From assembly GCA_029721435.1 (NCBI GenBank), contig CM056576.1, positions 122,191,166 through 122,255,165 on the forward strand: a stretch of DNA of 64,000 nucleotides, given 5' to 3'. The DNA comes from Gymnothorax reevesii (taxonomy: Eukaryota; Chordata; Actinopteri; Anguilliformes; Muraenidae). Below, in pieces: positions 1 to 13,192 of the stretch; the stretch's first letter is position 1; the number at the start of each line of letters is the position of its first letter. The notes under the pieces were generated by a model. It was not told the DNA's origin. It did not search any database and worked only from the letters and a program-made list of their open reading frames with translations. A program made the position numbers and the translations under genes.

Positions 1-3000
1 CGTTTGTTTATTTAAAATTCTATTACTACTTAATAGAACACTGTTCACGGACAGTGACTCATTCTTCCCTCACTTTTTTATGTAATTAGTTTAGATATTT
101 GCATAATCCCCTCATTAAATTGCGTTATTGGAGAAAAAGGGGTATTCAAACTGTTCTGAGTGGTGGGGGTGAAGTGTTGAGGTGAAGGCAGATCCGAGAA
201 GTACTTATAACATGGAACTGTCTCTCTGAGGAATGATGTAGCACTCATGACTCAAAATAGCAATTGTTCACAAATATATAGAATGAAGTTCCCAAACACT
301 GCTCGACACTTGCCTCTGGTCAAGTCTAAACAGCACAGGTTTTTCCTGTTTTTTTTTTAAACAATCTGTTTGGATCATACAATCAAGTTTGTTTGTTGTT
401 TGCAATATATACGCCTCAGTAGTTGCATTCTACTGGCGTAGCAGTACTTCAGAGAAACAGAACGGTTGGTTATCCTTGCTTTTTCTCAGACAGTAATGCT
501 AATGGATTTCAGATCAGCTAATCAACTTTGAACACAAACGGTTTTGATTGAACCCTGAGGAGATGAAATAACGATTTGTTAGTGTGAGACTGCCAGCGGC
601 AAGCTTAATCAATTAGCCGGCCTTGGCATGCGATTACTGTGCTTTTTTGCCAGTCTCAGAGCTATCAACGAGCAACAGAAAACAATAGTATTGGGAGCAG
701 AGCCAGTGACTTAATTACGTACTAAGTAGCCTTCCAGATGACAAGCCTCTCATGACAAGCTCTATCTTGTCCTTAAAACTTTATGGCACTCAGTAACTGA
801 TATGAGCTAAATTGAGTTTTCCAGAGAATGCCAAACAATTACTTTACGACTCACCATTCCAATAAACCTAACTTTTATATTTAATATTATTTTCTAGTAT
901 TTAGTATTGTTATTATTATTTTAATTTTTTTTTTTATCTTAGCAAAATTGTGCCACTCAACATTTTAATTCATTAAGTTACTGAAGGTTTGGGAAATACA
1001 CTGAGCAACCCAGCAAATTTTGAGCCTAAAGCGGCCAAGGTGCTTTTGTATTTCTGAATTGTTCTGTAGGGCCATGCAATATGATTAATAAATTATTAAT
1101 TTTTGTTCCCTCTGTGAACCCCCCAGTACACTTGTAAATGTTAAATTAAAGAAGACGTCACTTACTTTTTGACCAGAACAGAGGGCATCATGCCCCCAAA
1201 GTCATGAAAAATGCGACAGAAGGCCTCTTTACCCTTTCGAATCATGCAAAATATCAGACAGGATAGATCATAGATAGAATGGTCAGAATGTGCGAAAGAT
1301 GTTTATGTGAATTCAATCTGTTGCACTTACACCTACTTTGAAATTTTTCCTTGAGAAATTCCTGTCATGCTTTCCTGTCCAGTCAAAAGCAGGTAATTAA
1401 ACCTTTAATGCGCCGTGCAATTAGAGCTGGCTTGTTGTTGTAATATAGCGATTTCACTTAGCCCAGAGCCTGATAGTCTGCTTGAATGTTCTCATTTTTT
1501 ATACTTGTTCTATCTTAAAAGACTTTGGGCCAGTTTCTCACTCGCACAATTAAGCTGGGTGGGTTAGATTGAGATTTATACAGAGATTACTTTAGTATTC
1601 CAGATGATTTTCATGTTACAGTTGGCATTATTAGACAACAAGGCCAATTTTACCTTTGATTCATGTCATGTTTCATCTCTTTGATGGAAGCAGTGAATGT
1701 CAGTAGCTTTAACCTTCTCACATCTTTCACTTCTGAAGCTAGCATAAAAAATGTGACACTTGTTACTATGGAGGTTGTTTGACTCAGGGTATAAATGTTT
1801 AATTATAATTACAAGCACATTCTACCTCATCATATCAAAGAGCTCCTCATCCTGGTACTCTGTCTGAACCCAAGACCATTCACTATGGAAGAAAAAAAGA
1901 TCTGAATTAATAACTAAAACCACAGCTCTAATATGACATTTTCCATGCCAATTGAATATGTGTAGCTCCCACAGTGCCACAGGAGAAAAATTGCCAGTCA
2001 GAAGAAATGACACCACTCTCTTTCTGTAAACAAATTTTGCAGTCCATGTTGAAAAAAGCTGGGATCTGATAAGCAAGTGCCTCATAATTTATCACTAATT
2101 TATCATGAAAGTAAGTATAACCTAATTTTCGGAAAATTTATGTTGCCTTACTGACTCAGTTATTGTAATTCCATATCAGCAGCTTTTGATCATTTTTTCC
2201 ACCCATACATGGTTTTATTACTCTTGTGGACACCCAGTCAAAATGATTACATAAAAATTCCATTTCAACTGGAAGGTGGGAACCCGAGGCCTGCAAAATA
2301 TAGCAAAAATATGTTACAGTACATGATCGTAACGCATCAATTTTTATCAGGTTTTCAGGTGCTGTAAAATCAAAGATTTAGCTGGGGAAAATCACCTTTA
2401 TTTACATACTTTGAAAACTTTTGACAAGGATTAGAATTTAGAGCCAGATCTATGCTCCATCTGATCCCTGCGGCGCCAATTGGTGCCAAAAACAGGAATT
2501 TTCAACAACTGATTTTTTTTAATGTAAGCATTTCAGCAGGATAGAAAGGTTAAAATCTTTTCCTACCTGACAAAAAACTTATATTTACAGTTACTTTAGG
2601 TAATATTCTCTGATATTTAAAAGCAAAACATCTCCATGCCTTTAGTACCAAATGTGGCGAGCATCTTGTAAATTCAGTTGTTTATTGCTTAATTTGACTG
2701 AATTTATACCTTGTCCACACGTACACAGGTATTCTTGAAAATAAAGCATTTTCTTTGCATTTCAGCCTTTCATCCCCATGAAAACTGTGTTATAAGTCAC
2801 TGAAAGTGGACCACTCAAAAAATTGTTCCTTGGTTGCAGATTTCCAGAAACTCTGTTTTTAGTATTTATGAATATATAGGGTGGACTGAGTTTTTGCCTC
2901 GTGACTTCGCAGTGTGTGTGCCATATGTGCACGTTATCTTCTTGTTTCAATGAGAACTTTACATGCTGCAAAATGTCGTACAGTGGTTGGCATGGACAAA

Positions 3001-3976
3001 ATACAGTTGCTCTTAACCATCCTAACGGGATTTTTTGCATGTTTACATGTAAGTTTACATAATGATCATATTGAAGAACAGAGGCGTCAAAATGTATCTC
3101 GGTGGTCACAGCTACATAATCCAACACTCTCAAAACACAGACTCGGCCAGCAATATCGGTATCAGACTAGATCAGGTCAGGTAGCCAAGGTTACCAATTG
3201 TTTCGATTTTTTTAAGGCTTGTGATTGGCCTGCATGATTTAATATACTGCTTCAACTCTGAAATTTCATGTAAGTTTTACAAATACAGCTGATCTATTGA
3301 AACCTGCAAAACTTCTGACCTATTTTAAATTATAGAGGAGGTCCAAAGGTTACCAAAGATCCCAATGACCTGCTGAATTGCAAAATTGTGTATAAAATGA
3401 TGCACAAGATCTAAATATTATCTATTCGTTATAACCATGCGGCCATAAAAACATGGCATCCTGGGTTTGAATGCTTCATTCATTACATGGATGATGTAGC
3501 CTCAGCGAAATGCTCCAACCAGCCGACACAGAATTTGTGTGCGACATTGTTTAAAAATATGGAAAACATGCTTTGTCTAACTTTCAACCCACTTATGGGT
3601 AAGTTAAGGCAAATATCAGAGTTTAAGGGGAGAAATTACTGTATATAATCAGAACTGTTGGTTCAGCGTGCTCTTTCAATAAATCTCCATCTACACAAAT
3701 GTAAAAACTCAAGTCATGGTCTGTTATTATGTCACCAGTTAGACAAACCATTTCAAAATCTGTGCCTTCTTTACATCATAAGAGGAAGAGACTGCCCAAA
3801 GGCAGGAATGACTGATCAACTTCAGCGAACCAGATCATCAGTTTTTCCATTATTCTGGGAGGCTTATCCCCATGTGATATCTCAAAGGACAATTTTTGAA
3901 ATGGCTTATAATGGCTAATTGGCAAAGTATCTGGTGACATAACAGGGAGCCTTTACTTGTGTTTTTGCACTTTCCA
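1..3976. other. Intergenic, no recognised gene
   Basis: AT-rich sequence. The short ORFs (for example 2914-3237 plus, 2762-3133 minus) overlap one another on opposite strands and resemble no known family. I see no TIR, SINE head or splice-consistent exon series. Confidence 0.5.
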
Positions 3977-4276
3977 GTGGACGGAGATTTATTGCTAACA
4001 GTGCTTGTATTAACAGGATTTTAAAAAATGTAAATACTGCTTGAATGGACAAAAATTTATTTGAGAAAGGGCTTGTGAGGATGGAGATTTATTTAAAACT
4101 ATGCTTTTGTGGACGGAGATGTATATGAAACAATATTTGTGGGAACAGAGATTTATTTAAAGCAGTGTTTGCAGGGACTGAGATTTATTTAAAGCAGCGA
4201 TTGCGAGGACGAAGATTTGTTTAGAGCAGTGCTTATGTGGAAGGAAATTTATATAAAACAGCGCTCGCGTGGATGG
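3977..4276. repeat. 32-bp minisatellite, about 9 units
   Basis: Units start at 3977, 4009, 4045, 4077, 4109, 4141, 4173, 4205 and 4237, with a partial unit at 4269. All are 32 bp except the second (36 bp). The shared core is GGACGGAGATTTATTTAAA followed by CAGTGCTTG. Units differ from each other at many positions, so the array is old. Confidence 0.85.
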
Positions 4277-5892
4277 CACTTTTTCGAAGAACAAAAGAGG
4301 AGAGGCCTCTTTTCAAAAATATCGGCGTACATGTGGAGGTCTGAGATGCACAAGATTACTCAAATACCAGCCACCATTATATATCAATTTACAATGCCCA
4401 TTTCAAAATCTACACATAAATTAGAACACTTTCTTTGGCCTGAATTGCGAATGAGCTGGGGTTTTTAAATATTAATAATTTTCTTACACTTCAAAGGGCC
4501 AGTAATGTGGGGTGCACCGGAGGTGTGCTTCTGCTGAAATGCGTTTTATTTGGGACGGCTAAGCAGGGCCTTGGGTAATCAAGCATGCGTGTGCCTCAAC
4601 ATATGCACTTCTCCGCTCAAGAGTGGGTCTTGACAGGACTCCGACAAGCCCAGGTGGATACAAGAGCCGGTGAAAACAAGCACGGTACACGCAAATTAGC
4701 ACCTCTGATCTGAGCCCAGACCGACAGTAACTCCCCGTCCTGTTTCCTCGGAAAGGCGAGCGCATATATTCATGAGCCGGGAATTTTAATTTTAATCCTG
4801 CAACTGTTCACCTCCCGCATTCATTTCGACCTGCAGGAGCACAAAGACCCTGCACTGCTGCTCCAGACTCACTAAAGATGATGGCCGCACACTTCCTCAG
4901 CCCTGGGAATACCGTGGTTCTATGTGGCTTTCCGGAAGCTTCCAGAGCCTCAAGGGGAAGACTGCTTTTAATCTTTGTTCTGTAATTAGCCTCCTAAGCA
5001 TCAGTATCAAATGACTTAGCTTCTTATGAGGCAACTCAGGAGCTACGCCACTCTTAAATAGGCTTTGTACTGCCATTCAGTATCTATGTTCATTTCCTTC
5101 CTCGGCTCTGTTCACAAATCTGCATCCTACATAGATCCAGGAACTAAATTTCATCATCTCATAAGAAGGCACTGAATAATTTTCACAATTTTTACCCATC
5201 GACTTAAATATATTTTTCCATCAGGTGTATGCTATTTTGCTTTTCTTCTCCTCATGTGAACTATTGAGGGAAAGATGTAAGTGTGGCACAATGAAATTAT
5301 TGTACGCCAAATTTATAGATTGATTGAATTAGTCTGCCAGGACTGTTCACAGCGCCGCTTGCAGAGCATGTTACCATGAGCCATGACCTGATGGCCAGCC
5401 AATCAACTGCAGATCCAGTTGCCTTGTTTTCTCCTGATAATAATAATGATGATTGCCTGAAATGTATTTGCATAGCTGATGTTCTAAGGGTTCTAAGACC
5501 ATAATAATTTTAGACCGTAAAGTGGGCAGTTAGGGTGAAGAATCAATGCAGGTCAGTATGTACGCATCAGTCCACAATAATCACGTGAACAATGATGCCT
5601 TTCTGAAGGTGTGATTTTAATGGGTTCAGCTCCCTGTCCACGGTTTATAACATCGGTTTATGCTTTTGGCACTTTCAATGAAGTGGAGCAAGTGAACCAT
5701 GTGACCCTGTTTCCATATGACAGGTTGAGTGTAGTTCGTCCAGTCAGGTAAATTGGAATCAATAATTTAAATATTTGAAGTATTGTATCCCCGTAACTCT
5801 AAATTCATGATCGCTACTATTGTTGTGAGCAATTTTAAGACAATAGGCAATTACTCATAACTAATTTCATGCTCTCATTCCTGTTCAGGTTA
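4277..5892. other. Intergenic, nothing recognised
   Basis: No gene or repeat boundary recognised. The stretch 4500-4760 is richer in G+C than its surroundings but shows no motif I can name. Confidence 0.4.
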
Positions 5893-7375
5893 CAGCAGAG
5901 AAAATAAATATTGAACCTGTCGACATTTTTCTCAGTAAATTTATTTCTATTGGGGCTATTGATGTGAAATTTTCACCAGATGCTGGTAACAACCCAAGTA
6001 ATCCATACGTACAAAAAATCAAAACAAATAAGTCTGTAAATGAAGTTATGTGTAATAAAGTGGAATGACACAGGGAAAAAGTATTGAACGCACTCACTGA
6101 AATTTATTTAATACATAGTAGAAAAACTTCTGTTAGCTAACGACAGCTTCAAGATCCCTCCTGTATGGAGAAACTTGCCGCATGCATTGCTCAGGTGTGA
6201 TTTTGGCCCATTCTACCACACAAACCGTCTTCAAATCTTGAAGGTTCCGGGGGCCTCTTCTATGAACTCTGATCTTTAATTCTTTCCATAGATTTTCAGC
6301 TGAATTCAGGTCAGGTGATTGGCTGATTCGCTCTAGCAGCTTTATTTTCTTTCTCTGAAACCAATTGTGTTTCCTTAGCTGTGTGTTTGGGATCATTGTC
6401 TTGCTGAAATATCTACCCTCGTTTCATCTTCAGCATCCTGGTAGATGGCAGCAGATTTTTATCAAGAATGTCTCGGTACAATTTTCCGTTCATCCTCCCT
6501 TCAATTATTTGAAGTCTGCCAGTCCCATATGCTGAAAAACAGCCCCATTGCTGGTATGCTGTTTTGGGGGTGATGTGCAGTGCCGTTTGTTCTCCAAACA
6601 TGGTGTATACTATGACATCCAAAGAGTTCAACTGTGTCTCATCTGACCGGACTATATTCTCCCAGTATTTCATAGGCTTGTCTAAATGTTGTACAATAAA
6701 TTTAAACAAGCTTCAACATGCTTTTTCTTCAGTAATGGAGTCTTGCGCAGTAAGCGTGCTCAGAGGCCATGGCGGTTGAGTGCATTACTTATTGTTTTCT
6801 TTGAAACCACTGCACCAGCTAATTCCAGATCTTTCCGTAGCTCTCCACTAGTGGTCCTTGGCTCTAAGACAAGTCCTTTGATTTTTATTTGGACTCCTCT
6901 GTCAGAAATCTTGCAAGGAGCCTTGTAACCAAAGCCGTCAGTATGTTTTGCAACAATAAGGTTGTGAAAGTCTTGAGAGAGCTCTTTGCTTTTACCCCTA
7001 TCATGAGATGCTTCTTCTGCGACACTTGGTGATAAGAGATCTTTTTACAGGCAACTAATTAAGACTAAAACAGCTGATATTAACTTTCACAGATAGGGGG
7101 CAGGATTGCTTTCTAAATACTGACAGATTTCAGTTGGTTCCTTGGCTTTCCATGCCTTTTTGCACCTCCTTTTCTTCAAGTGTTCAGTACTTATTCCCTG
7201 TGTCATTCCACTTTATTACACATAATTGATGGACTTATTTGTTTTGATTTCTTTGTATGTGTGGATTACATGGGTCGTTACTGACACCTGGTGAAAATTT
7301 CATGTCAATAGTCCCATCAGATATGTATTTACTGAGAAAAATGTTGACGTGTTCAATACTTATTTTCCCCGCATT
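5893..7375 (-). mobile_element. Tc1-like DNA transposon, about 1.48 kb, family with GGGGAAAATAAGTATTGAAC ends
   Basis: Long inverted repeats of about 190-200 bp flank the element (5893-6085 and 7195-7375); both contain the paired internal block near TAATAAAGTGGAATGACACA. A TA precedes the left end (5891-5892). The outermost bases of the right end are decayed. The length is typical of fish Tc1 elements with internal direct repeats inside long TIRs. Confidence 0.9.
6130..7010 (-). pseudogene. Tc1-like transposase, frameshifted
   Basis: DDE/D-type transposase of the Tc1 group, read on the minus strand. Visible pieces include SDETQ (first catalytic Asp), QQDNDPKHT (second Asp, in a shifted frame near 6390) and SPDLNSAENLWKELK (third catalytic residue, Glu, retained), followed by a C-terminal PYRRDLEAVVS. 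At least one frameshift separates the 6413-6709 and 6133-6396 pieces. The DNA-binding N-terminus toward 7010 is badly decayed. It is not expected to be active. Confidence 0.88.
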
Positions 7376-8631
7376 TGCTTTATTTTGAATTAAGGTTTGG
7401 CAAAAGATCAAAATATAAGCAAGATATTTCACTGCTGTGCTTAAAACAACTGAAAACCAAGCTGAACAAATAAAATCTGAAAGGTTGTTGAAGCAGAAGT
7501 TATTCATAACAATCACAATGTAAAATGGCATATCCGGAACAAAAGGAAAAAATAAAAAGCATGCAAATTTGAAGTGAGTCTCAATTCTGTCATGTGAGGA
7601 ATATTGACTTGCCCCTCTCAACACGAGTGGTTTACATTAGCACATTGTGTTCTCCACGGAAAGACATAATACTCATTAAACTGAACCTGTGAGGAACTGC
7701 CATCGCGCATTAGCCATGTGAGCCTAGCCATGCATGACCATTTCAGCTTTGGTGAAAGCTGGATCGTTATTGCAGGGTGCAGTACCAGCACGCCGACTAA
7801 CCTTCTAACATCACAACACTTTTAGCGACTGTCAACCCAAACATAGCATTGCGCTAACGGTGCTGCTGTGCCTCATTTTAACTGCTCTCCGTGGTTCTCC
7901 TGCCATGTCTTCAAACCCACTGAGCTTTTCCCAGTAGTCTCCTTAATTACACCGGCAGCTATGCTGCGATAGCTGCCCAAACCAAAGGTCAATATACAGA
8001 CTTCAATGGTTGTTTTTGTTTCTTGACTGACTACTGATGAGACTGAATCTCAGAATGGAATTGGTTTCCCAGACAATGATTCATTCTATAAATAATGTAC
8101 TCCTCATGTATGAATTGAGAAAGGCTTTCAGACGCCTTCCATTAACTCACATTAATGCCCAGATGCCGAGAAGAATGACAGCAATACCTTTCCTCATTTA
8201 TATGAAATTTTTATCAGCGCAATCTGTTCCTGTAGTACACTCCTTGTTGGGTTGTCGGTGAATCTGATGCTCGACTTTGGACATAAGCTTGTCTCTCAGC
8301 CTGGCTGATTGAAGCTCGGGGGACATCAATATTTGATGGTTTCTGGCTAACTCAGGCGAGGATTTGAGCTATAGAGATTTAAGTGTAGTGTTAAGATTGT
8401 GAATAGATGAAAACTGGGTTGTCACGAGTAATCCATCTCCATTGAGTGGGGGGGAGGGATACCATTTATAAAACGAAAGTTTTTTGTTGAAATGGCACTC
8501 TATTCCTGGTCTTTATGTCTAGGAAAACAGTGATTGTACTCATAAATAGCCATATTTATTTTCCTCAATGGCTTTCCCTTCAAGTGTTACATAATTGTGG
8601 CCAATTCCAAATCCTTTCACACCCAACCCCC
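7376..8631. other. Intergenic, nothing recognised
   Basis: No gene or mobile element recognised between the Tc1 element and the CA repeat. The small ORFs at 7235-7624 and 8037-8261 show no family resemblance; the first partly overlaps the Tc1 end. Confidence 0.4.
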
Positions 8632-8637
8632 CCACAC

Positions 8638-8680
<43 letters not shown>
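8632..8680. repeat. (CA)n microsatellite
   Basis: About 24 CA repeats with one CG interruption near the start, preceded by a short C run. Confidence 0.95.
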
Positions 8681-8683
<3 letters not shown>

Positions 8684-9786
8684 CACACCCAATATCAACC
8701 ATCAACAGTAGAATATTTCTAATGTTACCTTATTAGGGAGGTGGTATTGAGTATATTTGAAATTCTATGGGTCAAGATCATTTTTGTTCAACTGATTTTG
8801 GAGTGCTTCATCCCAGAATAGATTAAAGCATTTGGAAAATCTGTGTATTCAGCACGTTCGGGTCCCTCCTCGACCCAGAAAGGTCGGAAGGGATTAATAT
8901 GACGCTCTCTTTCCTTCAGTCCATAGGCAGCAGTTTGCAGCAGCATAGCAAGGTCAGCATTGACCTCGATAACACTGTTCTTTTGGACTTCAAGGAAAAT
9001 TGCTGTAAGCTAAACTGAAAGGGGTAGTATACGGGATGTGCTCAGTGCTTCCTTTCTCCTTATGTTGCGGTGCCACTGGAAATATTTACCTTGTCAAGAG
9101 CGCCTCTGATATGCGAAGACATCCCTTAGCTCTGAGGTAAAGCCTTCACAGCCTTCCTGTCATCATTTTTATTGCTTTACTTATCCAGTTGATGCAGTTC
9201 ACAGGTTTACACGGAAAAGAAAGACACATAGCCGAGGTGCTGCGCGAAGTAAACACGCCCCCCAGCACAACGGCGCAGTAACGGTTCAAACTGACAGCAT
9301 CGAAAAACCCAAAGCATCTTAAGATATCTTCTGTCGCGCAAGTTCTAGTGCACTTGATGCAACGTCATTATTCTTTTGGGTGTTTCTCATCCCACATGTG
9401 CGCCTTAATAAACAGTAATACATGCAGGTATCAGTACGAGTACTTACTCCCAATATATGGCACTTTCTGTATAAGTTGTGAGAAGAAGTGCACTTCTTTC
9501 TGCTTTTCTTCTTGGTTGGGTCAGTGATGCAATTGAGGATTTGTTCTCCATCACTCTTTCCTGGTTAAATGAAATGAAATAAAATTAAGCTAAGTAAAAT
9601 ACAGTTGTACCCATTAGTATTAAACGGTGATACAATTTCATCATTTTGGCTTTTTATGCCAACAGAATGGATTTCAAGTGTCAATCAATCTAGACGAGCT
9701 TGAAATGCAGGCTTTCAGTTTTAATCTAAGGGTTTCGTCAAAAATATTCTTTGAGCTGTGTGGAAATTACAACTATTTATGTATGT

Positions 9787-10770
9787 GACCCCCCTCCAAT
9801 GTCATGGGCTGAAAAGTAATTGGACAAATACAAATTGACACAATCATAAAGTCATTGTTAAAACAATTTGCAAATCCACTGCAGTCAATGACTGCCAGAA
9901 GTCTACAACCCACGACACGCTTGGTTTCATCCCTATAAACGCGTTAACTCCCTCATATAAAAAAAAAATCTTCTGAAATGTATTGGTGTGCTCTGCCAAA
10001 TGGTTGAGCAGGTAGTTGAAGAGTTAATGGTCTACCTGGCCTGTCACTGTGGTTGCGCTTTGTTGCACCCACAGCAACTGAAATGCTTTCTGAATTAGAT
10101 GTTCCACTTTTAGCCTTAAAAAAAGACTTGGGATGTTTTCTCAGTTTGTTGGTCATTTTCCACCTCCACAATCCAAGAAGCTTCAGTTCACCATCCTGCT
10201 GTATTCATCAATATATACAAAGGAACCAGTTTACTTGGCAGCCATACATACCCACACATGACCTCACTTCTCAGGTGAGGTGGTTTGCATTGGATTTTGT
10301 TTTGGTGCATTCCCTATATTCCTTGCTTCCCTCAATTCCGGTACAAGTTGGTGCTTGTCTAATTTGTCCAAAGAATGTTTTTCCAAGACTGTACAGGCTT
10401 TGTTTATATTTTTTTTTTGCCAAACTTCCTGTTTTTGAGGCTTACCAATGGTTTAAATTTTGTTGTAAACCTTCTATATTTTCTTTAGCGGGGGACTTCT
10501 CCTAACTGTTGACAACTACACAAACACAGCCACCCTGAAGAGAGGGTTCATGATCTGGCCAACTTTTGGAAAGCCGTTTTCTTCACCAGAGAGAGAATTC
10601 TCCCATCATGCACCACAATTTTTATCCATGGTCTTTTGATTATTTTTGTGCTCCTGAGACCAGAAGCGTGGTCTTTTGTTTTAAGAATGTCGTCAAATAG
10701 TTGAGCTGACTATTTTTTTTTTTTTGATGGGTTTCTTTATTTTTTTTTCAGCTTAATAAAGACTTTCATT
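9787..10770 (-). mobile_element. Degenerate Tc1-like transposon remnant
   Basis: Two stretches resemble a Tc1/mariner family I recall from fish. The first (about 9800-9920) reads through GGGCTGAAAAGTAATTGGAC and GCAGTCAATGACTGCCAGAA. The second (about 10510-10760) reads through TCATGATCTGGCCAACTTTT and TTTTCTTCACCAGAGAGAGA, which on the minus strand is the DNA-binding part of a transposase. The middle does not match what I remember and may be diverged or replaced. Neither end is defined. The 150-codon ORF inside (10053-10505, plus) is in the wrong orientation to be the transposase. Confidence 0.55.
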
Positions 10771-13192
10771 GTTCCAATATGCTGTGGTTAACAGCTAAAA
10801 TTACAATAGCTTTGTCAACGTCCAAATATTTATGGATCTGTCTGTAAATAAGATAAACGAACAATGCTGGGCAGATGTCTTGAGGCACAGTAGTCCTCAT
10901 GAGAATTCGGGTGTGCTGAACGCAGACATGAAGTCTGCCATTTCTGTTTGTGCTCTACCACTCTCAGCGTCATAGCAACACGTTTTAAGCTGTAGCTTTC
11001 ATTGATTTTTTTTTTCTGTCGATAGAACACAGATCTGTTTTACTGTCCATGACCGCGTAACTTGACCTGATTTCCGAAGCTGCTGTGATCTGTGAGAAAA
11101 CTGCCATGCTTTTTCCCACATGCACGAGTTCAGGCATGTAAATATCTTGTGTGTGATTAGTTAATGGGGAAATAATCAGCAAAAATGTTAATTCAATCAT
11201 GGCTTTCATCTCGTAGGCCAGATGAGCCTATTGGAGAACACAGACCCAGCCGATTTTAATATGAAGATAAGGCAGATGGCACCAAAAACAAATTGGGAAG
11301 AGTTGTTTTCAAGCTTTTGAGTCTTGGCTTTTTTGTCTTCTCAAGTAAAGTAATATGGGACAATTAAGTCACTAAAGAGTAACGTGAATTCCTGAGTCAG
11401 TCATTTACTCCAACAAAGTGTTCAAGGATATGTGAACATCTTATTTGAAGGTCAACATGACAAACATGTTTGTCCTAAAGGAACTGTAACTTACATCAAG
11501 TCTCCATGTCTCCATATACAACCACAAAAAGATGCGTTCACTTTTGAGAGTCCACTGTTGCATAAAAAAAAATTAATTAAATAAATAAATAAGAATACAG
11601 ATCATATTATTCACAGCTGGAGAGCAAATGACCATTGAGTGCAATAATTTCCCTTTATTTCATGAGCTAAAATGGCAGCACTCTTGAGAATAACTAGACT
11701 GAAGCTTTTTTGCAACCTTTTTTTGTACTTTCAGAGTTGATCTCTAATTGTTAATGGCGGTGTCTCTAAAATATGCAAGTGTAAACGAAAGTTCAATCAC
11801 GAGACGTAGGATTCTCATGCAATTACACTTACCCAATCAGCGCCTTCGGTCTTCTCTATATCTGCTTCTGACGTGTTCCTGTCTGCTGTTGCACAGACTC
11901 CGCATCGCCCACCGCCTCCCCACCACCACCAACTTCTGACTCCGGCCTCTTCAGCATCTACTTCATCCGTGTGACCCTTCTGTCCAACGGGGGATGGCTT
12001 CTCCCCTGCCTGCTACCCAGGCAGATCAGCGCCCCACCTCGCTTGAGGGTCCTCGAGGACAGAGTCATCGCCAAGTCCTGAATTTCTTTCATGTCATTTC
12101 ATTGTTAATAAATCTCCTTTCCTTAAAATCCGGAGTCCTCGTGATTGAACTGTTAGCCTTACCTTCTGAGAGTATTCATTAACTGTGTGAGCTGGTGCAC
12201 ACAGATTGCTCGCCCTGGTTTTTCAGGCCCAGTTTATACCACAACTAATGCCCTATGAACAGAAAAATGGCATTCCTTTGTCTCCACAGTATTGTATTAA
12301 TGAAGATGAACTAACTCTGCACAGATAAAGTGACCGGTGCCAAAGTAGAGACACGGTGTGTTTTTATTTCACATCATGAAGTAAGAAGTTAAAAAAGAAA
12401 AAAAAAACTGCATTTAACAAGGCAAAAACTGAGTCTATCTCCAACTATCTGAGTTTATCTCCAACCTTTGTTGGAGAGCTTATTACAGAGAATATTCACT
12501 TGTTTGCAGAGAGCCAAATGAAATAAAGCTCCTAGCAAACACTGACAATCCAGCAGACCATGTTTCCCATAAGTGAAACTGGCTATATGCACTGCAAAAT
12601 CCAAATAAATACTTTTACCTTACACATACTTATGATTACCTCTCTTTGCTTGAAGATATAAAAGTTTGAGTGAAAGTACAAAAGGAGTATAGAAGTACTT
12701 TCCTGCATAACGTATTTGAACATGCACAAGAAATCTGATGCCTTCGTTATGAATGGCTGTCAGCATGTGTGGTCACACTTCTGTATTAAAACTTAAACAC
12801 TGCAGTGATCTTTCATGAGCCACAAAAACTGAGTTAGCCTCACTGTCATTCAATTCTCCAGATGACTTCCCTTTGAAAGTCAGATCTGCCCTATGCTTGG
12901 ATCATCCTTTCATCTTTAAAAATCCTTGCATCTCAGCATTTCGATTTACATATTTTTATGGACTTTTTTCCAGAAATAGCATTCCTTGAAAACGACATAA
13001 CTGGTATTGCTGTGCTCGTATTGTGTTCTTGACTGTGAATTGTGTTGTATCGTTTTGCATTATAAATCGCCCTTGGTGACAGGTTCCTGGTTAAATCAAC
13101 AATTCTGAATATATCTGCACTATTGGATTCCTGAATCTGGTTACAAAAGGTGATGCAAGAAATTTAAAAGCAATTCCAGAATACAAAATATG
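10771..13192. other. Intergenic, nothing recognised
   Basis: AT-rich with A and T runs. At 12430-12470 a phrase (gagTytATCTCCAAC) occurs twice in close succession, too short to classify. No coding signal. Confidence 0.4.

Noticed and set aside
3977..4276. CRISPR-like regular repeat spacing (also 37801-38214)
   Set aside because: Units are contiguous with no unique spacers, and the context is eukaryotic. These are minisatellites.
10053..10505. 150-codon plus-strand ORF
   Set aside because: Lies inside a decayed Tc1-like remnant, opposite to the transposase direction, with low-complexity F/L/S-rich translation.
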